64,000 nucleotides of DNA. It comes from an uncultured Oscillospiraceae bacterium (lineage in GTDB: Bacteria; Bacillota; Clostridia; Oscillospirales; Acutalibacteraceae). This document shows positions 36,529 through 43,916 of the stretch, one piece after another (position 1 is the first letter of the stretch; each line of letters begins with the position of its first letter). The position numbers and the translations under genes are program-made. The notes under the pieces are model-generated. The model did no database searches. It worked only from the letters and a program-made list of their open reading frames with translations, and had not been told where the DNA came from. Location of the stretch: assembly GCA_900544715.1 (NCBI GenBank), contig UQWL01000002.1, forward strand, positions 211,235-275,234, read 5' to 3'.

Positions 36529-36618
36529 AAAAATGACGTTGCCGCCTCGCAGTAGGAGGCGTTTCGCACCGACAGGCATTTTTCCAATGCGTCAAACGAT
36601 TTGTTTGACGCTATTATC
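36529..36618 (-). repeat. Dispersed structured repeat, copy A (before tgt)
   Basis: Minus orientation. It begins with GATAAT (36613-36618), then hairpin GCGTCAAAC/GTTTGACGC, hairpin GCATT/AATGC, then CCTGTCGGTGCGAAACGCC and a C-rich/G-rich stem, ending near ATTTTTC. It encodes the start of MPVGAKRLL. It is directly abutted by copy B. The gap 36408-36924 otherwise holds copy B and the terminator at 36835. Confidence 0.85.
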
Positions 36619-36734
36619 CCATAATGCGAAGCATTCCTATCTAAAAAATGGCGTTGCCGCCGTGCGGCAGGAGGCGTTTCGCGCCGACAGGCATTTTTAT
36701 AATGCGTCAAACGATTTGTTTGACGCTATTATAC
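36617..36734 (-). repeat. Dispersed structured repeat, copy B (before tgt)
   Basis: Minus orientation, TATAAT at 36728-36733 with a possible -35 TTGTTT at 36752-36757 (18-base spacer). It has the same hairpins as copy A and a complete micro-ORF of 17 codons, MPVGAKRLLPHGGNAIF. After the core its 3' extension (GATAGGAATGCTTCGC) also resembles that of copy D, giving a unit of about 117 bp. Confidence 0.88.
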
Positions 36735-36834
36735 CTCAATCATGGTGGAGAAAACAAGAGCACAACGCGATGCATACTACATTGAAAGCAATCGTACGGT
36801 GCTTTGTCTCCACACCTTTTATAATTTTGAAACA

Positions 36835-36864
36835 AAATGGCGGCAATTTTGTTTGCCGCCATTT
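36835..36864 (-). terminator. Terminator after the sugar transporter
   Basis: A 12-bp stem AAATGGCGGCAA/TTGCCGCCATTT (36835-36846 with 36853-36864); on the minus strand it is followed by TTGTTTC. It closes the transporter gene and shields the repeat pair. Confidence 0.7.
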
Positions 36865-36924
36865 GTTACATTTTGTAAAATAGAAACATACTAAATGCTG
36901 ACAAAAGCTGTTCCAGTGGCCGTG

Positions 36925-38610
36925 TTATTTGCAGCTTTCGCTTTGCAAAATGGCTTCGATGCAGCTATGCTCCGCCAGCTCTTGCAAAAGCAGGGCGTTG
37001 TTTTCTGCCTTTGCGTATGCGGAGATTGTTTTGATGTTTTCGATGTCGTCCTCCCCCATCGCATGATCCTTATAGTTCCGCACGGCAGCCCGGATTTTCA
37101 GCGCCCGGATATAATCCGCATGTTTCTTTTCAGAAAGATCATAAAACAAGACCGGAATCACACAGATTACAGAGGCGATAATACCGAGCCAGGTAACGCT
37201 TCGGAACGTGGCCTGCATGATCTGGGGATTTTTCAGAGCAATATCGATATTATCGCCGAAGCCCACACCGCCAAAGGACATGAAAATCGGCATCAGCGCG
37301 CTGGTGAAAAAGCCGAAGAGCGTCATGATAAAGTTATTTAAATTCTGCCAAAAGCCCTCTAGGCGCTTTCCGGTTTTCCACTGCTGGTAATCCAATACAT
37401 CCGGCACCATGATGGCAGAAATATAGCTCAGCCCGTTAAACAGATTTTGGAAAAAGATCGCAACCAGCATCAGATAAGGGCTGTGGAGGGTAAATAGCTG
37501 CATAAAGGCCATAACCGTAAAGCCAATGGTGGAAAGAATCATCACATTGCGTTTGCCCAGCTTTTTGATCAAAAAAGGCCCTAAAAGCATGCCGGGAATC
37601 AGGGCGTTGTTGAGCAGCATGTTGCAAATGGTCAATACAAAGGCGCCGTCCTGCCCGCCGATGGCATAATTACAAATCCACAAATACATGTTGATATTAC
37701 CACGCACACCGACGGCAATGGAGAAAATTGTAATGATCCAGAAATATTTGTTGGTCAGAAGCTGCTTTGCGCCCTCTGTAAATTTTACCTTTGCGACGTA
37801 TTGTTTATGTACGACGGTGCGTTCCTCCGTGCCGAAGTAGGCAAAGAAAACGAACAAAATGCCTCCGATACCGCAAATTGGGAATGCCCACCGGTAGAGC
37901 ATGATGTTATTCATTGGGTCTTTCTCACCAGCAAAGAAAATGCCCGCGACCAGAGGGATAATGATATTGACAATGGAGCTGGGCAGGTTGGAAATCAGCC
38001 CCTTAAAAGCGCCGATGTTCGCACGCTCCTGCGAAACCGGCGAGATCGTTTGCTCAATCCCCTGTAAGCACTGGGTCAGCAGGGTATAGAAAAATGTACC
38101 GAGCTGAATCAGGAGGAACATCACAGCGGTGCCAACTGTTACGTCAATGTGTGACGCTGCAACGCCGAATACCGGCATCGCAGGGATATCGAAGCTAAAG
38201 AAGGCCTGCGCAATCCAGCTTTCCGGTATAAAGGGAATAAACGTGAAGCACAGCACGGTGAGAATCGAACTCCACGGCAAAAAGGGCTTGAACTTTCCTT
38301 TTTTGTAATTGGAATTATCAATCAGCATCGATAGGATGGGAGCCCGAATCAACCCCAGCACGGAAGCGATGATTCCAGCCACAAAAATAAAGCCGGTAGA
38401 AACCTTGAAATAACTGATCATCATCGGGATATTAATTGCGATCGTCGTCCAGCTGATAATAACGCTGAGGAAGGACAGGGAGCCGCTGCCGAGCGCAAGA
38501 TTCAGGAACTCACGGTAATTGACAAAATAGCCATCCGGCGGTGTTTTCCAGTGCAGTTTGAGCCGGTTAAGCCCTTCCCTTGCCTTTTGGAAAATTGCAT
38601 CCGTTTTCAT
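36925..38610 (-). CDS. GPH-type sugar:cation symporter (MFS_2)
   Basis: A 561-residue, 12-helix carrier of the glycoside-pentoside-hexuronide family; longer than the usual 450-480 because of extra residues at both ends. It has NIPMMISYF and IRAPILSMLIDNSNYKKGKFKPFLPW near the N-terminal half, the family region with the conserved Asp. AGGGGGA precedes the ATG. Just upstream lie wrecked GH29 and GH89 glycosidase genes on the same strand, so it probably once imported the released sugar or oligosaccharide. The carrier itself is intact. Confidence 0.85.
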   Translation of the reverse strand: MKTDAIFQKAREGLNRLKLHWKTPPDGYFVNYREFLNLALGSGSLSFLSVIISWTTIAINIPMMISYFKVSTGFIFVAGIIASVLGLIRAPILSMLIDNSNYKKGKFKPFLPWSSILTVLCFTFIPFIPESWIAQAFFSFDIPAMPVFGVAASHIDVTVGTAVMFLLIQLGTFFYTLLTQCLQGIEQTISPVSQERANIGAFKGLISNLPSSIVNIIIPLVAGIFFAGEKDPMNNIMLYRWAFPICGIGGILFVFFAYFGTEERTVVHKQYVAKVKFTEGAKQLLTNKYFWIITIFSIAVGVRGNINMYLWICNYAIGGQDGAFVLTICNMLLNNALIPGMLLGPFLIKKLGKRNVMILSTIGFTVMAFMQLFTLHSPYLMLVAIFFQNLFNGLSYISAIMVPDVLDYQQWKTGKRLEGFWQNLNNFIMTLFGFFTSALMPIFMSFGGVGFGDNIDIALKNPQIMQATFRSVTWLGIIASVICVIPVLFYDLSEKKHADYIRALKIRAAVRNYKDHAMGEDDIENIKTISAYAKAENNALLLQELAEHSCIEAILQSESCK

Positions 38611-38654
38611 ACGATATTTCCCCCTTGATATAAATTTTTCAGCTTTGCAATTTA

Positions 38655-39470
38655 GAAAAGATTTTCTTGATCTGATAAAATGAGTCTACCCGATTTGTCC
38701 GGCGGCAGGTTGATCACCATCCGGTTTTGATTTTTTCTGAAGATTTCCATTTTATGCACTGTTTCTGCAACATCAATGGGGGGGATCGAGTTCGTATGTG
38801 TCGGGAATAAAACCATTTCCCGTTTTGCCGCGAGCAAATGGTATACTCCAATGGCAGGTAATATTGGCGGCCCCGAGAGGTAAATATCTTAGAGCCGTTT
38901 TTTGCGCACAGTAAGGATCCCACAGCCTGAAGTCGGAGGAAAACATTCGAATTGGGTCACTCTTTCGTTGCCGCTCCGGCAGATAACGATTGGAGGGATT
39001 GCCCTTTTTATGATTCTATCTGCCAATGGTCAAATTTACACCAAACTGACAGCTGGGCTGCATCGTTTTCACCAGGCTATACAGGCGATCCAACCGCCAA
39101 GCCTCACAGCGCTTATCCCAGCCGCCATCTAACCACAGTTCCATGACTTCTCCATATTTTTCTATCCAGCAATTCCTTTAGCTGTCGCTCCATATAACAA
39201 ACGTAGGCTTCATCGTCGCTGTAGCGTGTCTCACGCCGATCCGAAGAATAATAGAGCCCTATTTTCACGCCATATTTCCGGCATGAGGCAGCCAATGCGG
39301 CCACGACAGATCATTGGGTGAAAACCGCTTTCCATGCCGGTATGCAGTATGCGATCCTGACAGCGAAGCACCACGATGGTTTTTGCCTGTGGGACACAGA
39401 TACATCCAAGTACGGCGTCCGGCACTGTGCAAATCAAACATCTGTATCGATTGTTTCCGGCAGGTAACTT
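38655..39470 (-). pseudogene. GH29 alpha-L-fucosidase remnant, rearranged
   Basis: Fragments of a GH29 fucosidase in several frames. In minus order: AASCRKYGVKIGLYYS (39304 side), then after a frameshift near 39150 the nucleophile region ELWLDGGWDKRCEAW, a TAG near 39010, DPIRMFSSDFRLWDP, and the C-terminal INLPPDKSGRL (about 38690). The segment that should precede these (YAILTAKHHDGFCLWDT) is on the + strand at about 39318-39430, so a piece has been inverted in place. The N-terminal part is missing. Function is lost. Confidence 0.85.
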
Positions 39471-39474
39471 GTTG

Positions 39475-40140
39475 GCAGGGAGCTGTCGGATCAATCCGTG
39501 TTGATCCCAAAGTGGAGAAACATGCCAAACCAGTTGGTACGAATCCGGAGAAACCCTGCTGAACGGGAGGCATGCTGAGAGATGCCTGGCAGTCTATGAT
39601 CTTTTTGCCAAGCTCCAAACGCCTGCGCACAAAATCTTCGCTCTGTATGGGCAGGGCCCCTTCAAAATCGGTCATAGCCTGCCATGAGTAATACGCAGGG
39701 GCGAAAGGAAATACAGTGCATCCTCACTAGAAAATCCGACCGTTTTCAGTGTATCATACCACACTGTTTCTATTCCTACAATAGCTAAAGGCATATTAAT
39801 TTCATTTAGTGCAAAAAAGTCAATTTCCTTTTCCCAACGCTCCCAATCCCAAAAGGCTATGGAATAGCCGAACGTACAGTAATTATACATTGCACGGTAT
39901 TTTGAGGGATAACGTACCGAACCATTTTGTGAGGAACCGGCAGCCGTTATAGCAGATGCATTTTTGGAAATTCCCCATCCGCCTCTTCAATCACAACATC
40001 CCGGACGCACCCACTCTCATATCAATTCTTTGCATCGTCACTGATGAGAATATTGTTCATTGTTGTACGGATAAACTTGTTATGAATCCGCACCCTGCCG
40101 CGTATCGTCGGGAGAAGCCCCCGCGTGATGATCCATACTT
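39475..40140 (-). pseudogene. GH89 alpha-N-acetylglucosaminidase remnant
   Basis: Minus-strand fragments of a GH89 (NAGLU-like) enzyme. The signature MYNYCTFGYSIAFWDWERW and NEINMPLAIVG lie at about 39890-39750. After a frameshift near 39700, YYSWQAMTDFEGALP and MPPVQQGFSGFVP continue to about 39520. Upstream, VVIEEADGEF and a shifted ITAAGSSQNGSVRYP give the N-terminal part to about 40140. At least two frameshifts are present, and the catalytic C-terminal half is deleted at the junction with the fucosidase remnant. Confidence 0.85.
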
Positions 40141-40149
40141 TTTCTTTCC

Positions 40150-40181
40150 TTCTTTTGTTCCACTATAGTGGAACAAAAGAA
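40150..40181. promoter_or_regulatory. 32-bp perfect palindrome
   Basis: TTCTTTTGTTCCAC-TATA-GTGGAACAAAAGAA, centred at 40165/40166, in the AT-rich gap before the orphan nuclease. It could be a repressor site or a terminator for the pseudogene side; one arm ends in AAAAGAA, the other in TTCTTTT. The remaining 180 bases up to 40364 show no gene. Confidence 0.55.
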
Positions 40182-40364
40182 CAAATTTCATATGTTTTTT
40201 GCACAAGGAACCGGAATAAAATTGTGCAGAACGTAAAATTATAGGTCATAATAAACAAAACAAATGTTTAAGTGCAACATTTCGACATTTTTTTCGTTAT
40301 ATAAAATAGAGGTACGATTATTTTTAATATACTTTATAGGAACTAAATAGGAAGGATGATCTCA

Positions 40365-41447
40365 TTGGAATTTTCAGATCAATTAAAACAATTTTCAAAG
40401 CGCGTTGCCTCTATGAGGGATTCGATTCAAACCGAAGAGGCAACCAAAACGTCGCTCATCATGCCCTTCTTCTCCTTATTGGGCTATGACGTGTTCGATC
40501 CAAATGAATTCGTGCCCGAATTTACTGCTGACGTCGGGATTAAGAAAGGTGAAAAGGTCGATTACGCGATCGTCAATGAAGGGCAGCCCGTTATTCTGAT
40601 TGAAGCAAAGTGGGCTGGTGAAAAACTGGACCGTCATGATTCGCAGCTCTTCCGTTACTTCGGAACTACTTGCGCCAAATTTGCGATATTGACAAACGGC
40701 GTCATCTATCGTTTTTATACAGACCTCGATGAGCAAAACAAAATGGATGAAAAGCCCTTCCTGGAAATCAATATGTTGAATATAAAGGGAAGTCAGGTCA
40801 GTGAACTCGCTAAATTCCAAAAATCCAATTTTAATATTGAAGCAATTGTGGATACTGCATCCGAATTGAAGTATACTAATGAGATTCAAGCGCTTTTTGC
40901 GCAGGAGTTGCAGGATCCCTCTGACGAGTTTCTTCGATTCTTTCTCAATTCCGTTTATTCCGGCGTAAAAACACAGTCCGTTATGGAGCGGTTCCGTCCA
41001 ATTCTAAAGAAGGCATTAAATGATTATATCAGTGAACTGATGAATGATAAGATCAAAAACGCCTTGAATGTTGAAGCGCCGCAGCCCGAAGCAGTAAATC
41101 CCTCTGAAATACCTGACGAGACGGAAAAAAAAGATACAGCCCCTCGGCATGAAGATAAGATCGTTACGACGGCAGAAGAACTTGGAGCATACTTCATTGT
41201 CAAAATGGTTTTGAAAGATACTGTGCCAACACAGGATATTACATACAAGGACACTGTGAATTATATTGGCATCCTGTATCAAAACAAGGTAACAAAGTGG
41301 ATTTGCCGCCTTATTTTGAACGCATCGCGTAAAATTTTAATCCTTCCAGATGAGAATAAAAAAGAGGTTCGTTATTCGCTTGATTCCATTTATGATATCG
41401 AAAATTATAGGGATCAGTTAATTGGAGTCGCCAAGAGATATATGTAA
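40365..41447 (+). CDS. Orphan type I restriction HsdR N-terminal-domain nuclease
   Basis: A 360-residue protein. The N-terminal third is an HSDR_N-like PD-(D/E)xK nuclease: D67 (VDYAIVN), then E80-A-K82 (VILIEAKWAG). The motor (helicase) domain of HsdR is absent; the middle holds a charged linker and the C-terminal 100 residues (YFIVKMVLKD) form a separate alpha/beta domain found in many stand-alone relatives. TTG at 40365 follows AGGAAGG by 9 bases; ATG 40356 overlaps that site. Low GC compared with neighbours suggests transfer. No hsdM or hsdS is present. Confidence 0.8.
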   Translation: MEFSDQLKQFSKRVASMRDSIQTEEATKTSLIMPFFSLLGYDVFDPNEFVPEFTADVGIKKGEKVDYAIVNEGQPVILIEAKWAGEKLDRHDSQLFRYFGTTCAKFAILTNGVIYRFYTDLDEQNKMDEKPFLEINMLNIKGSQVSELAKFQKSNFNIEAIVDTASELKYTNEIQALFAQELQDPSDEFLRFFLNSVYSGVKTQSVMERFRPILKKALNDYISELMNDKIKNALNVEAPQPEAVNPSEIPDETEKKDTAPRHEDKIVTTAEELGAYFIVKMVLKDTVPTQDITYKDTVNYIGILYQNKVTKWICRLILNASRKILILPDENKKEVRYSLDSIYDIENYRDQLIGVAKRYM

Positions 41448-41454
41448 GCCTTTT

Positions 41455-41625
41455 AATTAAGCAAAGTGTGAACCCCACGCAAACATAAAAATGCAGGGAA
41501 ATTCGCGCCTGATTTTCAGTTTTTACCTTGCTTCTCTCTTTTTTGCAGGTCAATCGGTTGCAAAAAATTGTAAAGTATGCTGTAATGGTCCTGTGATTGC
41601 AGGTAACATGTTATCTGTTTTTGCA
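41455..41625 (+). CRISPR. CRISPR leader-like sequence (type I-C type)
   Basis: The stretch beginning GCAAAGTGTGAACCCCACGC, with AAAATGCAGGGAAATTCGCG and later a TTTTTGCAG directly before the repeat, resembles, as I recall them, leaders of type I-C arrays in gut Firmicutes (GCGAACCCCAAGCGAACAT-like). It leads directly into the single repeat. No cas genes lie in the window. Confidence 0.55.
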
Positions 41626-41656
41626 GTCGCCCCCGCGCGGGGGCATGGATAGAAAT
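41626..41656 (+). CRISPR. Single degenerate type I-C-like CRISPR repeat
   Basis: 31 bases starting GTCGCCCCC, with a 16-base perfect palindrome GCCCCCGCGCGGGGGC and the end ATGGATAGAAAT, against the usual I-C end GTGGATTGAAAT. The reverse translation gives the familiar I-C artefact ISIHAPARGR. Only one repeat exists; no spacer or second repeat follows. The integrase frame begins at its last bases. Confidence 0.7.
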
Positions 41657-41666
41657 GAGGAATAAT

Positions 41667-42860
41667 GTGGCCATCAGCGAAGATGCACGCAAGTATTGCC
41701 CCAATCCCAAAAATCCGACTGAGGGCCTGCGTCTCAAATCAAACGGCGTGTGGGAAAAAGGCGAGATGATTCAGGGGAAGAGGAAAAGCTTCTCCAGCAA
41801 GGACCCGGTGGAGGTTTGGAAAAAGCGCGCGCAGTATATGGCAGTAGCGCAAGAAGAAAGAGAACGGACGGAAAACGAGCAAAACAGCGGCCCTTTGTTT
41901 GAAGAGGTGGCGGATCGTTATGAAGAGCAGCTTTTGGAACGGAAGTATGGCACGCAGCGGGCTTATCTCCCAGCGCTAAAAAGGGCCCGTAAGCGGTTCC
42001 AAGGCCGACGCATGAAAGAGATCGAGCCATGGGAGATAAAAGCCTTCCTGAACGATTTAGATGGTATGGCGCATACTACCGTGAGTAATCAAAAGACTGT
42101 TATCAACGCAATCTTTCAGCTCTACATTGAGGATCCGAAATGGCATGGAGATTATAATCCATCCAAAATGACGACTATGCCGCGCGGACTTTCCCGCAGC
42201 CGACGCGAACCGCCGAAGGACGATCAGGTGCAAATCGTCAAAAATGCTATCGACGATCCCGATGCGCTGCCCGCCATCATCTACCTCTGCACCGGGGAAC
42301 GGCGCGGAGAGGGCTGCGGAATCCAGCTGAAGGATATCGATTTTGAACATAATATCATCCATATCACCAAGGCGGTGGAGTGGATCTCCAATCAGCCGCA
42401 TATTACTGGAACCAAGACGTCGGCGGGCGTCCGTCAAGTTCCGCTGCTGCGGCTGCTCAAGGATGCGCTGGAACCATACCGCGAAATGCCCCCGGAAACC
42501 TACATCGTCGGCTTGGGGCAGAAGCCGGTGACAGCATCCTGGTATCACCGCCACTGGGCAAGTTTTTGGCGCAAGCACGGTCAGGCCCGCCCGATCACGC
42601 GCACCTATACCCGAACCCGCAACGGCAAGCAGTATACCTACCATCAAACGGATTGGGTGGCGGAGGTATGCGCCCATCAGTTTCGACACGAATATGTCTG
42701 CATGTTGGTGGAAGCAGGCGTGCCGGAGGATATCTCGATGCAACTCGTGGGGCACGCGAATCAAAAAATGATCCATGAGGTATATTTGCATTTGAAGGCC
42801 AGCATGCTGGAAAATGCTACGCAGCTGCTCAACGAACACTTAAATTCAAAGAAAAGATAA
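41667..42860 (+). CDS. Tyrosine-type integrase
   Basis: A 397-residue (GTG at 41667, 6 bases after GAGG) or 401-residue (ATG at 41655) integrase. The N-terminal part has an AP2-like/SAM-like DNA-binding region (GPLFEEVADRYEEQLL). Catalytic residues: Arg in CTGERRGEG, HxxR in HQFRHEYVC, His in QLVGHANQK and Tyr in HEVYLHL. It resembles phage or ICE integrases more than Xer proteins. Its 3' end is 180 bp from the 3' end of tRNA-Pro, a usual target. No excisionase or transfer genes remain, so the element is probably eroded. Confidence 0.88.
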   Translation: MAISEDARKYCPNPKNPTEGLRLKSNGVWEKGEMIQGKRKSFSSKDPVEVWKKRAQYMAVAQEERERTENEQNSGPLFEEVADRYEEQLLERKYGTQRAYLPALKRARKRFQGRRMKEIEPWEIKAFLNDLDGMAHTTVSNQKTVINAIFQLYIEDPKWHGDYNPSKMTTMPRGLSRSRREPPKDDQVQIVKNAIDDPDALPAIIYLCTGERRGEGCGIQLKDIDFEHNIIHITKAVEWISNQPHITGTKTSAGVRQVPLLRLLKDALEPYREMPPETYIVGLGQKPVTASWYHRHWASFWRKHGQARPITRTYTRTRNGKQYTYHQTDWVAEVCAHQFRHEYVCMLVEAGVPEDISMQLVGHANQKMIHEVYLHLKASMLENATQLLNEHLNSKKR

Positions 42861-42918
42861 TGAAAGGTCGGGTGTTGCGACAACGCCCGGCCTTAATTCT
42901 AGTTTTAATCCGCATTTA

Positions 42919-42939
42919 GTCCGTAATTGGTCCGTAATT
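42919..42939 (+). repeat. Tandem direct repeat near integrase end, possible arm-type sites
   Basis: GTCCGTAATT occurs at 42919-42928 and again at 42930-42939, between the integrase gene and tRNA-Pro. Paired short direct repeats in this position are typical of integrase arm-binding sites. Confidence 0.4.
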
Positions 42940-42981
42940 TTATAACCTTTTTCGGCCTTTTCATGCCTGAACCTGCCACAA

Positions 42982-43034
42982 GGAGAAAAAGAAAAATCCC
43001 TGTAACTACGTGATTCAACGTAATTACAGGGATT
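42982..43034 (-). terminator. Terminator downstream of tRNA-Pro
   Basis: A 16-bp stem with a G-U pair on the minus strand (AATCCCTGTAATTACG; 43019-43034 with 42995-43010) and an 8-base loop, followed by a T-rich tail (ATTTTTCTTTTTC). It begins 7 bases after the tRNA. Confidence 0.85.
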
Positions 43035-43040
43035 CTTAAA

Positions 43041-43117
43041 TGGTCCGAGTGGCGAGACTTGAACTCACGGCCTCTTGACCCCCAGTCAAGCGCGCTACCA
43101 GCTGCGCCACACCCGGA
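43041..43117 (-). tRNA. tRNA-Pro(GGG)
   Basis: 77 bases including an encoded CCA. The acceptor stem TCCGGGT/ACTCGGA has one G-U pair; the anticodon loop CTGGGGG has anticodon GGG; the T loop contains TTCAAGT. The 3' end faces an integrase gene, making it a probable attachment site. I found no second copy of its 3' end within the window. Confidence 0.95.
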
Positions 43118-43235
43118 TAGGTTTGCTGCGTCATCGCCGCAACGTTAGATATTTTATCATATCCATCTGTTTTTGACAAGAGGCTTTTTAGAAAAATTTT
43201 TCCTTTTTGCTATGATTGCCACTCGGGCTTAAAAC

Positions 43236-43264
43236 AAACGGGAAGGCCGACGGCCCTCCCGTTT
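43236..43264 (-). terminator. Terminator after the coat-protein pair
   Basis: A 13-bp stem with one G-U (43236-43248 with 43252-43264), three-base loop, followed on the minus strand by GTTTTAAG. Confidence 0.8.
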
Positions 43265-43283
43265 GCACTGTCATTCTTGATTG

Positions 43284-43580
43284 TTACAGAGATTGCGCCA
43301 CATTTTGAAATTTCGTCTTTGTCTGATCGATCATCTGCTGCTGTGCTTCCGGCGGCGCATACCATCCGCGTTTCTGCATTTCCGTAAATACATCTACTTG
43401 GATATTGTGCTCCTCGCGCAGAATATTCAAAAAATCATTGCGCAGCGCCTGGTGCGTGCATTCATTACTGAACGTGTTGTAAACGCCGGTAATATGCTTT
43501 TGGGAGCTAAGGATATCGTTCATGATTTCCTCATCGCTCAGGCAGCTCTGCTGGTTGTTTTGCTGGCCCATCGTATCCAT
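43284..43580 (-). CDS. Spore coat protein, CotF-like
   Basis: A 98-residue helical protein of the CotF/ferritin-like family, with SDEEIMNDILSSQKHITGVYN and HQALRNDFLNILREEHNI, and a C-terminal WYAPPEAQQQMI motif typical of these coat proteins. GGAGG precedes the ATG. It follows a related smaller gene by 16 bp on the same strand, so the two form an operon that would be expected late in sporulation. Confidence 0.88.
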   Translation of the reverse strand: MDTMGQQNNQQSCLSDEEIMNDILSSQKHITGVYNTFSNECTHQALRNDFLNILREEHNIQVDVFTEMQKRGWYAPPEAQQQMIDQTKTKFQNVAQSL

Positions 43581-43596
43581 GTTTGCTTCCTCCTTA

Positions 43597-43782
43597 TCAG
43601 TTTAAATGTCCCATCAGAATATTGAAATGATTCTGATGCTGGGCGGCGATCTGCTCGCAGGTGGATTTTATCTTTGGATCATTGGTCATCGTCGCGTAGT
43701 TTTTATACTTTTTGATCAGTACCTGCTCATACGTCAGTTCATCGCTGATTGCGTCGAGCTCTTTTGAAGTAAGGTTCGGCAT
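43597..43782 (-). CDS. Small CotF-related coat protein
   Basis: A 61-residue helical protein, MPNLTSKELDAISDELTYEQ, then KKYKNYATMTNDPKIKSTCEQI and HQNHFNILMGHL: a two-helix version of the CotF fold. AAGGAGTGA lies 8 bases before the ATG. It starts the two-gene coat operon. The pairing of a short and a long CotF-like protein is common in Clostridia. Confidence 0.85.
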   Translation of the reverse strand: MPNLTSKELDAISDELTYEQVLIKKYKNYATMTNDPKIKSTCEQIAAQHQNHFNILMGHLN

Positions 43783-43916
43783 TTATCATCACTCCTTGAA
43801 ATAGTTGCATCCTTATCATGCCCGTATTGGAAATTTTTATACCTTCTCTATTGCGATTGATGATTCGGTTTTTTCATAGTATAATACATTTCATCATCTT
43901 TTGAGGAGGCACACGC

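Noticed and set aside
41516..41737. Minus-strand frame containing ISIHAPARGR
   Set aside because: This is the known read-through artefact of a type I-C CRISPR repeat, not a protein.
42057..42839. 260-codon minus-strand frame opposite the integrase
   Set aside because: Shadow of the integrase gene; composition is typical of antisense reading.
43041..43117. Duplicated tRNA-Pro 3' end as right attachment site
   Set aside because: No second copy of the tRNA end was seen to the left in the window; the seven-base TGGTCCG near 42928 is too short to count.
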